Part shown: positions 1 through 9,043 of the stretch, piece by piece
Layout: every line of letters begins with the position of its first letter
How positions within the stretch are numbered: the first letter of the stretch is position 1
NCBI RefSeq assembly: GCF_001186155.3
Contig: NZ_CP016540.2
Coordinates: 901,001-965,000, forward strand
DNA: 64,000 bases
DNA from: Planococcus versutus
GTDB taxonomy: Bacteria; Bacillota; Bacilli; Bacillales_A; Planococcaceae
Direction: 5' to 3'
The notes under the pieces: model-generated
What the model was told of the DNA's origin: nothing
What the model saw: the letters and a program-made list of their open reading frames with translations, nothing else
Database searches by the model: none
Made by a program: the position numbers and the translations under genes

Positions 1-486
1 TTAGCGGATGTACCTATTGTTATCGGACTTTTTAAACAAAATGCGGGAAATGCAATGGTACCTGGAACTTATTTTTCATCTGGTGCAGCTCCAGCTGGTG
101 AAGAAAAAATTGCTGGTTGGAATCCTGTCAACGAAACTTTTGTCTTGTTTCCGACTTCTGGTGGAGATGATAACTACCGAGATATCGATACAGCTTTCCG
201 CAATTTTAAGCAAGATGTCGAAGTATATTTTTCTAATTTTACCAGCGTGATCGGGACTGGATTTTATAAAGAAAATCAATTAAAAGAATTAAAAATCGAA
301 GTCCCGATTCAATTTTATGGAGCAGCTGAACTGATTGGCTTTACGCAATATGTAACGGGTCTGGTAATGGAACATTTCCCAGAAGATATTGTAATCGAAG
401 TTAGTGTTACGTCAACAAATGGTCCTGAAGCATTGATTTTGAAAAAAGTAGACGAAACAGAACCGTTTGTTCACATTTATGAATAA
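1..486 (+). CDS. camS: CamS family sex pheromone lipoprotein, C-terminal part
   Basis: The reading frame is open from base 1 and stops at 486, so only about 161 C-terminal residues are in the window; the N-terminal lipoprotein signal lies upstream. The sequence resembles the CamS/YerH family, secreted lipoproteins whose signal peptide gives rise to the cAM373 pheromone in other Firmicutes. Placement directly before gatCAB matches yerH of B. subtilis, which supports the call. A hairpin terminator follows at 501-535. The molecular role of the mature protein is not known; the family call rests on similarity from memory and gene order. Confidence 0.8.
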   Translation, partial: LADVPIVIGLFKQNAGNAMVPGTYFSSGAAPAGEEKIAGWNPVNETFVLFPTSGGDDNYRDIDTAFRNFKQDVEVYFSNFTSVIGTGFYKENQLKELKIEVPIQFYGAAELIGFTQYVTGLVMEHFPEDIVIEVSVTSTNGPEALILKKVDETEPFVHIYE

Positions 487-500
487 ACAGTAGTGAAATT

Positions 501-535
501 AGGGATAGCCCTGCGGCTGTTCCTATTCATTTTTT
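501..535 (+). terminator. Intrinsic terminator after camS
   Basis: A 10-bp stem (501-510 with 515-524, one G-T and one T-G pair) with a 4-nt loop is followed by a T-rich run reaching 535. It separates camS from the gat operon. Confidence 0.65.
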
Positions 536-588
536 CAGAAAAATGGTATGATATAGCGTATGTTTACCGAATTCGGAGGTGTAGAAAA

Positions 589-879
589 ATGGCGAAAATG
601 ACTAAAGAAGAAGTAATTGAAGTTGCTCATTTGGCGAGACTCGCAATTACTGATGAAGAAGCAGAACATTTTGCAGATCAATTAGAAGCAATCACCAACG
701 CAATGGACTTGCTAAGCGAATTAGATACAGAAAATGTAGAGCCAACAACGCATGTTTTGCAAATGGTCAACGTATTGCGTGAAGATAAATCCATTCCTGG
801 ATTAGATCGTGACTTGGTTATGAAAAATGTAAAAGAACATGAAGGCGGACAAGTAAAAGTCCCAACAATTTTAGAATAG
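589..879 (+). CDS. gatC: Aspartyl/glutamyl-tRNA(Asn/Gln) amidotransferase subunit C
   Basis: GatC (96 residues) is the small subunit of the GatCAB complex that converts Glu-tRNA(Gln) (and Asp-tRNA(Asn)) to the amidated form; it wraps around and stabilises GatA. The sequence has the typical N-terminal helix with the VAHLARLAI segment and the C-terminal VLREDK stretch. The ATG at 589 is chosen over longer in-frame starts because GGAGG at 575-579 lies nine bases upstream and the family length is about 95 residues. It is the first gene of the gatC-gatA-gatB operon; gatA starts 19 bases after its stop. Confidence 0.96.
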   Translation: MAKMTKEEVIEVAHLARLAITDEEAEHFADQLEAITNAMDLLSELDTENVEPTTHVLQMVNVLREDKSIPGLDRDLVMKNVKEHEGGQVKVPTILE

Positions 880-898
880 TTGAAAGGAGGAACTAAAG

Positions 899-2368
899 AT
901 GTCATTGGTAGAAAAAACAGCTGCACAATTGCAAGAAATGATACATACAAAAGAAATAACGATTGCTGAAATGACTGAAAAAGCATTTGACCGAATCGAA
1001 GCGCTTGAACCAAAAGTGGATGCGTTTCTTGCGTTAAACAAAGAACGCGCAACACAGCTTGCAAAAGAAATGGACAGCGTACCTTTTGCTGAACGTGGAC
1101 CTTTATTTGGTTTGCCGATCGGAGTAAAAGACAATATTGTTACAGAAGGTCTTGTGACAACGGCTTCTAGCCGTATTTTAGAAGGGTTTAATCCAATCTA
1201 CGATGCAACAGTGGTAGACAAATTGAGAGCTGCTGGAATGGTAACCGTCGGTAAATTGAACATGGATGAATTTGCAATGGGTTCTTCTAACGAAAACTCG
1301 TATTACAAAAAAACGAAAAATCCATGGAATCTAGAAACCGTTCCAGGCGGATCTTCAGGTGGGTCTGCTGCTGCAGTTGCATCAGGACAAGTGCCTTTCT
1401 CTTTAGGTTCAGATACGGGTGGGTCGATTCGTCAACCAGCTGCTTTTTGTGGTGTGGTCGGAATGAAACCTACATACGGACGTGTTTCTCGTTTTGGATT
1501 GATCGCTTATGCTTCATCGTTAGATCAAATTGGTCCAATTACAAGAACTGTAAAAGACAATGCCTTGCTGTTAAATGCGATTTCAGGATATGACGACAAA
1601 GATTCAACTTCTGCTAAGGTTGAAGTGCCGGATTTCACTGCTGCATTGACAGGTGACATTGCAGGATTACGCATTGGTGTTCCAAAAGAGTATTTTGCTG
1701 AAGGTGTGAGCGAAGCAGCAAAACAAGCGGTTCTTGCTGCATTGAAAGTATTGGAAGAACGAGGCGCAATTTGTGAAGAAATTTCACTCTCTCATTCAAA
1801 ATATGCGTTGGCAACGTATTATATTTTAGCTTCATCTGAAGCATCGTCTAACCTTTCGCGTTTTGACGGTATTCGTTACGGTTATCGTACTGAAAAAGCA
1901 GGAAGTCTTCTTGAATTTTACATGAATACACGTTCTGAAGGATTTGGCGATGAAGTAAAACGCCGCATTATGCTTGGAACGTACGCACTGAGCTCAGGCT
2001 ATTACGATGCTTACTACAAAAAAGCACAAAAAGTTCGCACCTTGATTAAAAAAGATTTTGACGATGCCTTTGAAAAATACGATGTCATCATTGGCCCAAC
2101 AACACCGACACCGGCATTTAAAATTGGTGAAATCATTGATGATCCACTAACCATGTATGCAAATGATATTTTAACAATTCCAGTAAACTTAGCAGGCGTA
2201 CCAGCTATTTCAATTCCTTGTGGATTTGACAATGGACTACCACTAGGTTTGCAAATTATCGGGAAACATTTTGACGAAGAAACGGTTTATCGTGTTGCGG
2301 ATGTATATGAACAAGCAACCGATTTTCATAAAAAAACTCCTAAAACTTGGGAGGGAGCAGCACAATGA
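899..2368 (+). CDS. gatA: Glutamyl-tRNA(Gln) amidotransferase subunit A (amidase)
   Basis: GatA (489 residues) is the amidase subunit that hydrolyses glutamine and passes ammonia to GatB. The amidase-signature triad can be placed: Lys77 in GVKDNI, Ser152 in the PGGSSGGS loop and Ser176 in SDTGGS, matching the known Lys-cisSer-Ser arrangement. An AAAGGAGG ribosome binding site lies just before the ATG. The stop overlaps the gatB start by four bases (ATGA), so the two subunits are probably translationally coupled. The length is normal for the family. Confidence 0.97.
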   Translation: MSLVEKTAAQLQEMIHTKEITIAEMTEKAFDRIEALEPKVDAFLALNKERATQLAKEMDSVPFAERGPLFGLPIGVKDNIVTEGLVTTASSRILEGFNPIYDATVVDKLRAAGMVTVGKLNMDEFAMGSSNENSYYKKTKNPWNLETVPGGSSGGSAAAVASGQVPFSLGSDTGGSIRQPAAFCGVVGMKPTYGRVSRFGLIAYASSLDQIGPITRTVKDNALLLNAISGYDDKDSTSAKVEVPDFTAALTGDIAGLRIGVPKEYFAEGVSEAAKQAVLAALKVLEERGAICEEISLSHSKYALATYYILASSEASSNLSRFDGIRYGYRTEKAGSLLEFYMNTRSEGFGDEVKRRIMLGTYALSSGYYDAYYKKAQKVRTLIKKDFDDAFEKYDVIIGPTTPTPAFKIGEIIDDPLTMYANDILTIPVNLAGVPAISIPCGFDNGLPLGLQIIGKHFDEETVYRVADVYEQATDFHKKTPKTWEGAAQ

Positions 2369-3795
2369 ATTTTGAAACAATTATCGGACTTGAAGTCCAC
2401 GTAGAACTTAAAACAGAATCTAAAATGTTTTCTCCAGCACCGGCTCACTTTGGTGCAGAACCAAATACCAATACAAACGTCATTGACCTTGGATATCCGG
2501 GTGTTTTACCAGTAGTGAATAAAACAGCAGTGGACTGGGCAATGAGAGCGGCACTTGCGTTAAATTGTGAAATTACGCGCCACACAAAATTCGACCGTAA
2601 AAACTATTTCTATCCAGACAATCCGAAAGCTTACCAAATTTCACAATTTGATCAGCCGATCGGTGAGCACGGCTGGATTGAAATCGAAGTCAAAGGCGAG
2701 AAAAAACGCATTGGCATTACGCGTCTTCATATGGAAGAAGATGCAGGAAAACTAACGCATACCGACAAAGGTTATTCATTAGTCGATTATAACCGTCAAG
2801 GAACGCCGTTAATTGAAATCGTTTCAGAGCCTGATATTCGTACGGCGGATGAAGCATACGCCTACCTTGAAAAAATCAAAGCAATTATTCAATATACAGG
2901 CGTCTCCGATGTGCGTATGGAAGAAGGATCATTGCGTTGCGACGCGAACATTTCACTTCGTCCGTTTGGTCAAGAACAATTTGGTACAAAAACCGAATTG
3001 AAAAACTTGAACTCGTTCAACTTTGTTCGCAAAGGAATTGAACACGAGCAAGTTCGTCAAGAACAAGTGTTATTGTCCGGTGGGATCATCGAGCAAGAAA
3101 CACGTCGTTACGACGAATCCACAGGGAAAACCTTGTTGATGCGCGTAAAAGAAGGATCGGACGATTATCGTTACTTCCCAGAACCTGATCTTGTTGATAT
3201 CGTCATTGATGATGCTTGGTTAGAACGCGTGCGTTCAGAAATTCCAGAATTGCCAGATGCTAGAAAAGCACGCTACGTTTCAGAACTTGGTATGTCTTCT
3301 TACGATGCTATGGTTCTGACACTAGCAAAACCTATTTCGGATTTCTTTGAAGCGACAGTAACTGCTGGTGCCGATGCGAAACTTTCATCTAACTGGTTGA
3401 TGGGTGAAGTATCAGCTTACTTGAACGCTGAGCAAAAAGAACTTGAAGGTACGGAATTAACACCAGAAGGTTTGGCTGGTATGATCAAATTGATTTCAGA
3501 TGGTACGATTTCGTCTAAAATCGCCAAGAAAGTTTTTAAAGAATTGATTGAAAAAGGCGGCGACGCGAACGATATCGTCAAAGCGAAAGGACTTGTTCAG
3601 ATCTCTGACCAAAACACATTGCGTGAATTTGTTACAGCAGCTCTTGACAACAATCCGCAATCGATTGAAGACTTTAAAAACGGTAAAGACCGTGCAATCG
3701 GTTTTCTTGTCGGGCAAATTATGAAACAAACAAAAGGGCAAGCAAACCCACCATTGCTTAATAAAATTCTTCTTGAAGAAATTGCAAAAAGATAA
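2365..3795 (+). CDS. gatB: Aspartyl/glutamyl-tRNA amidotransferase subunit B (kinase)
   Basis: GatB (476 residues) phosphorylates the tRNA-bound Glu or Asp and transfers ammonia delivered from GatA. The N-terminus has the characteristic [10 protein letters not shown] motif; the central part contains the [12 protein letters not shown] and [11 protein letters not shown] motifs of the catalytic cradle, and the C-terminus is the YqeY-like tRNA-binding tail. The ATG at 2365 overlaps the gatA stop and is preceded by a purine-rich GGGAGGG. Last gene of the operon; B. subtilis has other genes (yerO, swrC) after gatB that are not present here. Confidence 0.97.
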   Translation: MNFETIIGLEVHVELKTESKMFSPAPAHFGAEPNTNTNVIDLGYPGVLPVVNKTAVDWAMRAALALNCEITRHTKFDRKNYFYPDNPKAYQISQFDQPIGEHGWIEIEVKGEKKRIGITRLHMEEDAGKLTHTDKGYSLVDYNRQGTPLIEIVSEPDIRTADEAYAYLEKIKAIIQYTGVSDVRMEEGSLRCDANISLRPFGQEQFGTKTELKNLNSFNFVRKGIEHEQVRQEQVLLSGGIIEQETRRYDESTGKTLLMRVKEGSDDYRYFPEPDLVDIVIDDAWLERVRSEIPELPDARKARYVSELGMSSYDAMVLTLAKPISDFFEATVTAGADAKLSSNWLMGEVSAYLNAEQKELEGTELTPEGLAGMIKLISDGTISSKIAKKVFKELIEKGGDANDIVKAKGLVQISDQNTLREFVTAALDNNPQSIEDFKNGKDRAIGFLVGQIMKQTKGQANPPLLNKILLEEIAKR

Positions 3796-4222
3796 ATATA
3801 GTTTTAGCGGAAGAAAAGGATGGTCTGTCATAGGCTATTCTTTTTTTTGAGTCGTTTTAAAAAAGAGTAGTGGGTAAGTTTACAATCCGCGTAGAGCATA
3901 GCTTGTAGTAAGCTAATCAAAGAACACATGTCTACTACTTCATGTAAGCTGAGCACACAATGGTAAACCTTAAATTTTAGATATGCTTTCTAAGTAGGAA
4001 CCCAGTTTGGAGTCGAGTCGTCATTAAAGCTATGCAATTCATTATATATAGACGTTTGTTCATCTAAACCTTGAAGACTTTGCTACATAACAGTAAACTG
4101 TTAGTAAAGACAAGTTAGTCTTAATGAGATGTGTTGTTAGTTTAACTGAGGTTAAGTAAACCTCCTGTTCGAAAATAGGAGATAGACTTAATAGCAAAGT
4201 AGGAAAAGGGAGACGTGATGGT
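3796..4222 (+). other. Non-coding interval downstream of gatB
   Basis: No convincing gene is seen on either strand. It starts with a T-run (about 3839-3848) that may end the gat transcript, although no clean stem precedes it. Several short dyads are present: AGCTT/AAGCT at 3900-3914, AACAG/CTGTT at 4089-4102, CTCCT/AGGAG at 4162-4181, and a longer-range near-complement between 3875-3883 and 3963-3972. The last dyad sits just before the ribosome binding site of the next gene. Function is unknown. Confidence 0.5.
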
Positions 4223-4783
4223 ATGATGACAGAGCAGCAGTATTTCGAGACGGGTATTACTTTGGAGAGCTATATGGCTCAAATGGAGTCCAACCAGCAA
4301 AAGTCTTACAGCATCTACGAAAAATTTGCCCTTCCAGAAGATCCAGAATTTATGACTTTACTTAAAACTAAAAAGCCGCATATCTTAGCAATCACTGAAG
4401 ATTGGTGTGGAGATGCCATGATGAACAATGCGATTTTGCGAAAAATTACGGATGCAGCTCACTTAGAAGTTCATTGCGTATACCGTGATGAAAATTTGGA
4501 GTTGATGGATCAATACTTAACAGATGGTGGGCGATCAATTCCTAAATACATTTTTCTTTCTGAAGAGGGAGTCGTTTTAGGCAGCTGGGGCCCTAGAGCA
4601 TTTAAGGTACAAGAGTTTGTTGATGAAAAAAAATCAGTGCTTCCTGAAAAAGATGATTCGCACTATGAGCATCATTTGAAAACCGTAATCGGTGAAATTT
4701 CAGATGGCTTTGTCTATAATGATGAATTTTGGGGAATTGTCTATATGGATTTGCGCAAGGCTTTGAAAGAGGCGTTAAAATAA
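4223..4783 (+). CDS. Thioredoxin-fold protein with a WCGD active-site variant
   Basis: A 186-residue cytoplasmic protein resembling the Thioredoxin_9 family. The expected thioredoxin strand and active-site turn reads EDWCGDAM, so it keeps the first cysteine but lacks the second cysteine of a CxxC pair; a cis-Pro segment (SIPKYIFL) follows as in thioredoxin folds. It may therefore act as a monothiol oxidoreductase or a binding protein rather than a dithiol reductase; that is inference. The ATG at 4223 is used because GGGAG at 4208-4212 is well spaced. It stands alone between gatB and dgkB with the same direction. Confidence 0.75.
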   Translation: MMTEQQYFETGITLESYMAQMESNQQKSYSIYEKFALPEDPEFMTLLKTKKPHILAITEDWCGDAMMNNAILRKITDAAHLEVHCVYRDENLELMDQYLTDGGRSIPKYIFLSEEGVVLGSWGPRAFKVQEFVDEKKSVLPEKDDSHYEHHLKTVIGEISDGFVYNDEFWGIVYMDLRKALKEALK

Positions 4784-4869
4784 AAGTATAATCAGTAATT
4801 GATTTTGTATAATTTAGTTTAACCTATTTTTTGTTCGTCTTTATAGAAAGTCCGGAAAGGCTGAATCTC

Positions 4870-5784
4870 ATGAAACGTGCACGTATTATTTATAACCCTA
4901 CTTCCGGTCGCGAATTGTTTCGCAAACATTTACCGGAAGTTTTAGAAAGAATGGAAAAAGCAGGCTATGAGACATCTTGCCATGCAACTACATGTGAAGG
5001 TGATGCCATTCAAGCCGCAAGAACAGCTGTAGAACGTGATTTTGATTTGGTTATTGCTGTTGGTGGCGATGGCACATTAAATGAAGTTGTTTCAGGAATT
5101 GCCAAGTTTCAAAAGCGTCCGAAAGTTGGACTTATTCCCATGGGAACCACGAATGATTTTGCTCGAGCTGTTCAAATTCCACGCGATGTTACGAAAGCTG
5201 TAGACATTATTCTTAAAGGAGAATCGATTCCTGTAGATATTGGTTTGATGAATGATGATCGTTATTTTATCAATATTGCAGGTGGAGGTAGGCTTACAGA
5301 ACTGACTTATGAAGTTCCGAGCAAATTGAAAACAGTTCTTGGGCAAATGGCTTATTATCTAAAAGGCATTGAAATGTTGCCATCGATTCGATCTTCGCGT
5401 GTCCGGATTGAATACGATGGTCACGTTTTTGATGACAGCGCAATGATGTTTCTAATCGGTTTGACCAACTCTGTTGGTGGATTTGAAAAATTAGCACCAG
5501 ATGCTAGTATTAATGACGGGAAATTTACGTTACTGATTTTAAAAGAGCTTAATATGGCGGAGTTTATTCGCGTAGCTTCTTTAGCTTTACGCGGAGACCA
5601 TTTATCAGATCCACACGTGATTTATGCAAAAGCAAGTAAAATTAAAGTCACAACAGAAGAGCGTGTGTTACTGAATTTAGATGGTGAATATGGGGGCTTA
5701 TTGCCAGCTACTTTTGAAAACTTAGCACGTCATATTGAAATATTTGTGCCAATTGATGTATTGTATGAACAAGATCACAAATAA
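4870..5784 (+). CDS. dgkB: Diacylglycerol kinase
   Basis: A 304-residue lipid kinase of the DAGK_cat/YegS family that phosphorylates diacylglycerol released by lipoteichoic acid synthesis, returning it to phospholipid metabolism at the membrane. The nucleotide-binding GGDGT motif is at residues 65-69 and the N-terminal IIYNPTSG segment is typical. ATG 4870 (MKRARIIYNP) is preferred to an upstream in-frame start because it matches the family N-terminus. Position after gatCAB and before the rRNA methyltransferase corresponds to yerQ in B. subtilis. A very strong terminator follows immediately. Confidence 0.94.
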   Translation: MKRARIIYNPTSGRELFRKHLPEVLERMEKAGYETSCHATTCEGDAIQAARTAVERDFDLVIAVGGDGTLNEVVSGIAKFQKRPKVGLIPMGTTNDFARAVQIPRDVTKAVDIILKGESIPVDIGLMNDDRYFINIAGGGRLTELTYEVPSKLKTVLGQMAYYLKGIEMLPSIRSSRVRIEYDGHVFDDSAMMFLIGLTNSVGGFEKLAPDASINDGKFTLLILKELNMAEFIRVASLALRGDHLSDPHVIYAKASKIKVTTEERVLLNLDGEYGGLLPATFENLARHIEIFVPIDVLYEQDHK

Positions 5785-5826
5785 AAAGCTGGAACAACAG
5801 AAGAAATTCTGTTGTTCCAGCTTTTT
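5785..5826. terminator. Bidirectional terminator between dgkB and the Nudix gene
   Basis: An 18-bp uninterrupted stem with a GAAA loop (5803-5806), flanked by A-run and T-run, ends dgkB on the plus strand and the Nudix gene on the minus strand. Confidence 0.93.
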
Positions 5827-5843
5827 ATTATCCTGCTATTTGC

Positions 5844-6272
5844 TTAAAGCAACTCAATTGCTTTATCTTGTTCTGCAGCAAGTTCAGGTAAGTGTTTGAT
5901 AGGTTCCCATCGAAACAACAACGTCATACCATTGTCGCGGCCGTGACTTTTGATGGTATGTTCAAACTGTTCAATGGACTCACCGGTATACTCAAATTGA
6001 AAAATATTGCGTTCATATGCTTTGTTCTTGTTTTCAGGGTAGTATGTGTACTTATGAATTTTTCCAACAAATTCAAGAACTTCACGTGGTATTCCAGTTT
6101 CTTCTTTAACTTCTCTGTACAAGGCATCAATTAACAATTCGCCGTCTTCGATCGTACCTCCAGGCACTTGTAGACCAGCTTCAGGCTCTCCTTGATACTC
6201 AAATACGAGCAATTCCCGATTTTCGTCATTGCCTCTAGTGATATATGCAAACACTTTCCGTTTTGTTCTCAT
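5844..6272 (-). CDS. Nudix hydrolase
   Basis: A 142-residue Nudix pyrophosphohydrolase. The Nudix box is complete at residues 38-60: G39, E45, R53-E54, E57-E58 and G60 fit GX5EX7REUXEEXGU, so metal binding and catalysis should be intact. The substrate cannot be read from the sequence; the family acts on nucleoside diphosphates linked to other groups. The start follows an AAAGGGTGAG ribosome binding site on the minus strand. It is a single gene divergent from the cyd operon. Confidence 0.88.
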   Translation of the reverse strand: MRTKRKVFAYITRGNDENRELLVFEYQGEPEAGLQVPGGTIEDGELLIDALYREVKEETGIPREVLEFVGKIHKYTYYPENKNKAYERNIFQFEYTGESIEQFEHTIKSHGRDNGMTLLFRWEPIKHLPELAAEQDKAIELL

Positions 6273-6475
6273 GGTGTCTCACCCTTTTTATGTTAGTCTT
6301 TATAGAATACTAGAAATTGAGAGAAATTTCAATTTTTTTAGCTCTTTTTTTGTCACATCTTATTCAAAGATGGCTTTAAAAGCAAGGCGAAATGGGGCTC
6401 TTGAGAAGCGGGTTTGTTGTACAATGAGACTAAGAGAACAGTTTGTTTAATGTTTGAAAAAAGGAGACGAGTAGA

Positions 6476-7822
6476 TTGGACTTCCAAGATCCGGCTTTTC
6501 TAAGTCGTATTCTCACGCTTATGACTTTATCATTCCACATTCTTTACGCCACAATAGGTGTAGGTGTCCCACTCATGATTATGATCGCTCAGTGGGTAGG
6601 TATCAGAAAAAAAGACGAGCATTATATTTTGATGGCTCGCCGTTGGGCAAGAGGATTTGTAATAACCGTAGCAGTAGGTGTAGTAACCGGGACAGCCATT
6701 GGTTTACAGTTGTCGTTATTATGGCCTAATTTTATGCAATTAGCAGGAAACGTTATTGCATTGCCATTGTTTATGGAAGTATTTGCTTTTTTCTTTGAAG
6801 CAATCTTTTTAGGGATTTATCTCTACACGTGGGATCGTTTTGAAGATCAGCGCAAGCATTTTCTCATACTTATTCCCGTTGCATTAGGCGCAGCTGCTTC
6901 ATCTGTTTTTATTACCATCGTCAATGCCTTCATGAATCAACCGCAAGGCTTTGAAATATTGAATGGTGAAATGGTCAACGTCAGTCCGTTGTTAGCCATG
7001 TTTAGTCCAGCAGTACCCACAAAAGTAGCGCATGTTATGGCCACCGCATTTATGACTAGTGCATTTGTGTTGGCTTCTATTGCAGCACTCCGCATACTTC
7101 GTGGCTCTACTCATATTTACCATAAAAAAGCGCTGTTTTTGACTATGAAATTAGGATTGGTTTTTGCTATTGCCACTGCTTTAATCGGTGACTTTTCCGG
7201 TAAATACTTAGCAGAGTATCAGCCTGAAAAACTAGCGGCTGCAGAATGGCATTTTGAAACAGAAGAAAATGCAGGTCTGATCTTGTTCGGCGTATTGGAT
7301 GGAGAAGAAGCAAAATACGCTATTAAGATTCCGTATGCGCTGAGTATCTTAGCGCACAGCAATCCGTTTACGGAAGTGATTGGACTTAACGAATTTCCAG
7401 AAGACGAAATTCCACCGCTATGGATTCATTATCTTTTTGATACGATGGTGATGATCGGTATGTGGCTAGCATTTTTCTCTTTTGTTTATGTTGTGGCAAC
7501 GTGGCGCAATTGGAAGTTTATTCGCACAAAATGGTTCCAATGGTTAATAGTAGCCGGTGGACCTTTGGCGTTAGTCGCTATTGAAGCAGGATGGTGGTTT
7601 ACAGAAGTAGGACGTCAGCCTTGGGTTCTTAGAGGGTACATGAAAATTGATGAAGCCGCGACTACGAGTGGTCATGTTGATTTAATGATTATTTTGTTTG
7701 CAGGCTTGTATATTATTCTAGGAATTGGTACGGCAGTTGTTTTAACTAGAATGTACAAACGCAATCCCGTTGAAAAAGAATTAGCAGAACGGGAAACTGG
7801 CAAAGGCGGTGAAAAGGAATGA
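6476..7822 (+). CDS. cydA: Cytochrome bd-type quinol oxidase subunit I
   Basis: A 448-residue multi-spanning membrane protein of the CydA family, closest in feel to the short Q-loop YthA/Geobacillus type. His21 in SFHILYA corresponds to the heme b595 ligand, a second conserved His lies in KVAHVMAT, and the GRQPW signature near residue 386 is intact. With CydB it forms the terminal oxidase that reduces oxygen with menaquinol and is insensitive to many inhibitors. Translation starts at TTG 6476, supported by AAGGAG at 6461-6466. First gene of a cydA-cydB-cydS operon; it overlaps cydB by four bases. Confidence 0.95.
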   Translation: MDFQDPAFLSRILTLMTLSFHILYATIGVGVPLMIMIAQWVGIRKKDEHYILMARRWARGFVITVAVGVVTGTAIGLQLSLLWPNFMQLAGNVIALPLFMEVFAFFFEAIFLGIYLYTWDRFEDQRKHFLILIPVALGAAASSVFITIVNAFMNQPQGFEILNGEMVNVSPLLAMFSPAVPTKVAHVMATAFMTSAFVLASIAALRILRGSTHIYHKKALFLTMKLGLVFAIATALIGDFSGKYLAEYQPEKLAAAEWHFETEENAGLILFGVLDGEEAKYAIKIPYALSILAHSNPFTEVIGLNEFPEDEIPPLWIHYLFDTMVMIGMWLAFFSFVYVVATWRNWKFIRTKWFQWLIVAGGPLALVAIEAGWWFTEVGRQPWVLRGYMKIDEAATTSGHVDLMIILFAGLYIILGIGTAVVLTRMYKRNPVEKELAERETGKGGEKE

Positions 7823-8847
7823 CTTTAGAAATTATTGGGATTTCTGTTTTATGGTTGTTTCTGTTTCTGTATGTTATTGTGGCATCGATTGATTTCGGTG
7901 CAGGTTTCTTCAATGCTTATAGTTCTTTTGTCGGTAAGCAACACATCTTAACAGGTATTATCCAACGTTACTTATCTCCCGTTTGGGAAGTAACGAACGT
8001 ATTTTTTGTATTCTTCTTTGTCGGGATTATTGGGTTTTTCCCGCAAACTGCTTTTTATTACGGCACAACTTTATTAGTACCAGCGAGCATCGCCTTGATT
8101 TTGTTAGCGATTCGCGGTTCTTATTATGCATTTGCAACGTACGGAGCTAAAATCAATCACCGAGGTTATATATATATGTATGGCTTGTCGGGGTTGTTAT
8201 TACCAGCTGCATTGTCGCCAGTATTAGCAATGTCTGAAGGTGGTTTTATCCAACTGGACAACGGGCAACCTTACCTTGATTACTGGGCATTATTTACGAG
8301 TCCGTTAATGTGGAGTATTGTCGTTTTGAGTTTGACAGCTGTGCTTTATATTTCAGCTGTATTCTTGACTTGGTATTCTTCAAAAGCTGGTGATGCTAAG
8401 GCTACTGATTTGATGCGCAAATACGCACTCATCTGGGCAGCCCCTGCTATGATTACAGCAACAGGTATTATTTACGAACTTCGCAGTCACAATCCTGAGC
8501 ATTATGCTCGTATTCTTGACTTGTGGTGGGTATTTGCTGTTTCGTTCTTATTGTTTGCTGGAACCGTTTACCTTATCTATAAAAAGCGTCATTACGGATG
8601 GGCTTTTATTTTGTTGATCGGTCAGTTTTTCACAGCGTTTTTCGCGTACGGGGCTTCTCATTATCCATATTTACTGTATCCGTATTTGACGATTTACGAT
8701 AGTTTTACCAATGAAGCTATGGCGATTGCATTAATTATTGCCTTTATCGCAGGTCTTTTCTTGCTATTGCCATCGCTTTACTTATTGTTCCGTTTGTTCT
8801 TATTTGATAAAGATTATGTCGAAGGTAAATCGGATTACCACGCATAA
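7819..8847 (+). CDS. cydB: Cytochrome bd-type quinol oxidase subunit II
   Basis: A 342-residue integral membrane protein with about eight or nine hydrophobic segments, matching CydB. The first segment contains the ASIDFGAGFF motif typical of subunit II. It partners CydA and completes the two-subunit heme-containing core. The ATG overlaps the cydA stop (ATGA), so synthesis of the two subunits is probably coupled. A strong AAAGGAGG follows its stop and serves the small third gene. Confidence 0.94.
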   Translation: MTLEIIGISVLWLFLFLYVIVASIDFGAGFFNAYSSFVGKQHILTGIIQRYLSPVWEVTNVFFVFFFVGIIGFFPQTAFYYGTTLLVPASIALILLAIRGSYYAFATYGAKINHRGYIYMYGLSGLLLPAALSPVLAMSEGGFIQLDNGQPYLDYWALFTSPLMWSIVVLSLTAVLYISAVFLTWYSSKAGDAKATDLMRKYALIWAAPAMITATGIIYELRSHNPEHYARILDLWWVFAVSFLLFAGTVYLIYKKRHYGWAFILLIGQFFTAFFAYGASHYPYLLYPYLTIYDSFTNEAMAIALIIAFIAGLFLLLPSLYLLFRLFLFDKDYVEGKSDYHA

Positions 8848-8861
8848 AGGAGGCACTAATC

Positions 8862-8972
8862 ATGCAGGATTTCATGATATTTTATGCACCTTTTCTGGTG
8901 TTGATTGGATCTATTGTTTTCGGTTTCTGGTTTTCATTGAAAGATGGTCCGGTTACAAAAGATCGAGATTAA
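8862..8972 (+). CDS. cydS: Small subunit of cytochrome bd oxidase (CydS-like)
   Basis: A 36-residue protein, too short for routine gene calling. It begins MQDFMIFYAP, has one hydrophobic helix (about residues 7-25) and a charged C-terminus (FSLKDG...). The N-terminal MQ-F-I-YAP pattern and the FW-LKD after the helix closely resemble the CydS subunit seen in the Geobacillus bd oxidase structure, which sits beside CydA and blocks an oxygen entry path. It is preceded by AAAGGAGG at correct spacing, lies 14 bases after cydB, and is followed directly by a terminator, so it is a real third gene of the operon. Confidence 0.88.
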   Translation: MQDFMIFYAPFLVLIGSIVFGFWFSLKDGPVTKDRD

Positions 8973-8973
8973 T

Positions 8974-9007
8974 GCGCGCGCAGGCTTTTGCCTGCCGCGT
9001 TTTTTTG
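8974..9007 (+). terminator. Terminator of the cyd operon
   Basis: GC-rich stem (GCAGGC paired with GCCTGC, extended by GCG/CGC with a small bulge), TTTT loop, and a run of seven T starting at 9000. Confidence 0.92.
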
Positions 9008-9043
9008 TTGTATGATAGGTAAATGTGAAATGGAGTGAGCGTT

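Noticed and set aside
3839..3848. Terminator after gatB
   Set aside because: A T-run is present but no stable stem precedes it; mentioned only within the intergenic entry.
6273..6475. Rex-type operator before the cyd operon
   Set aside because: No TTGTGAA-N4-TTCACAA-like site could be found by eye; only a possible TACAAT -10 box was seen without a properly spaced -35.
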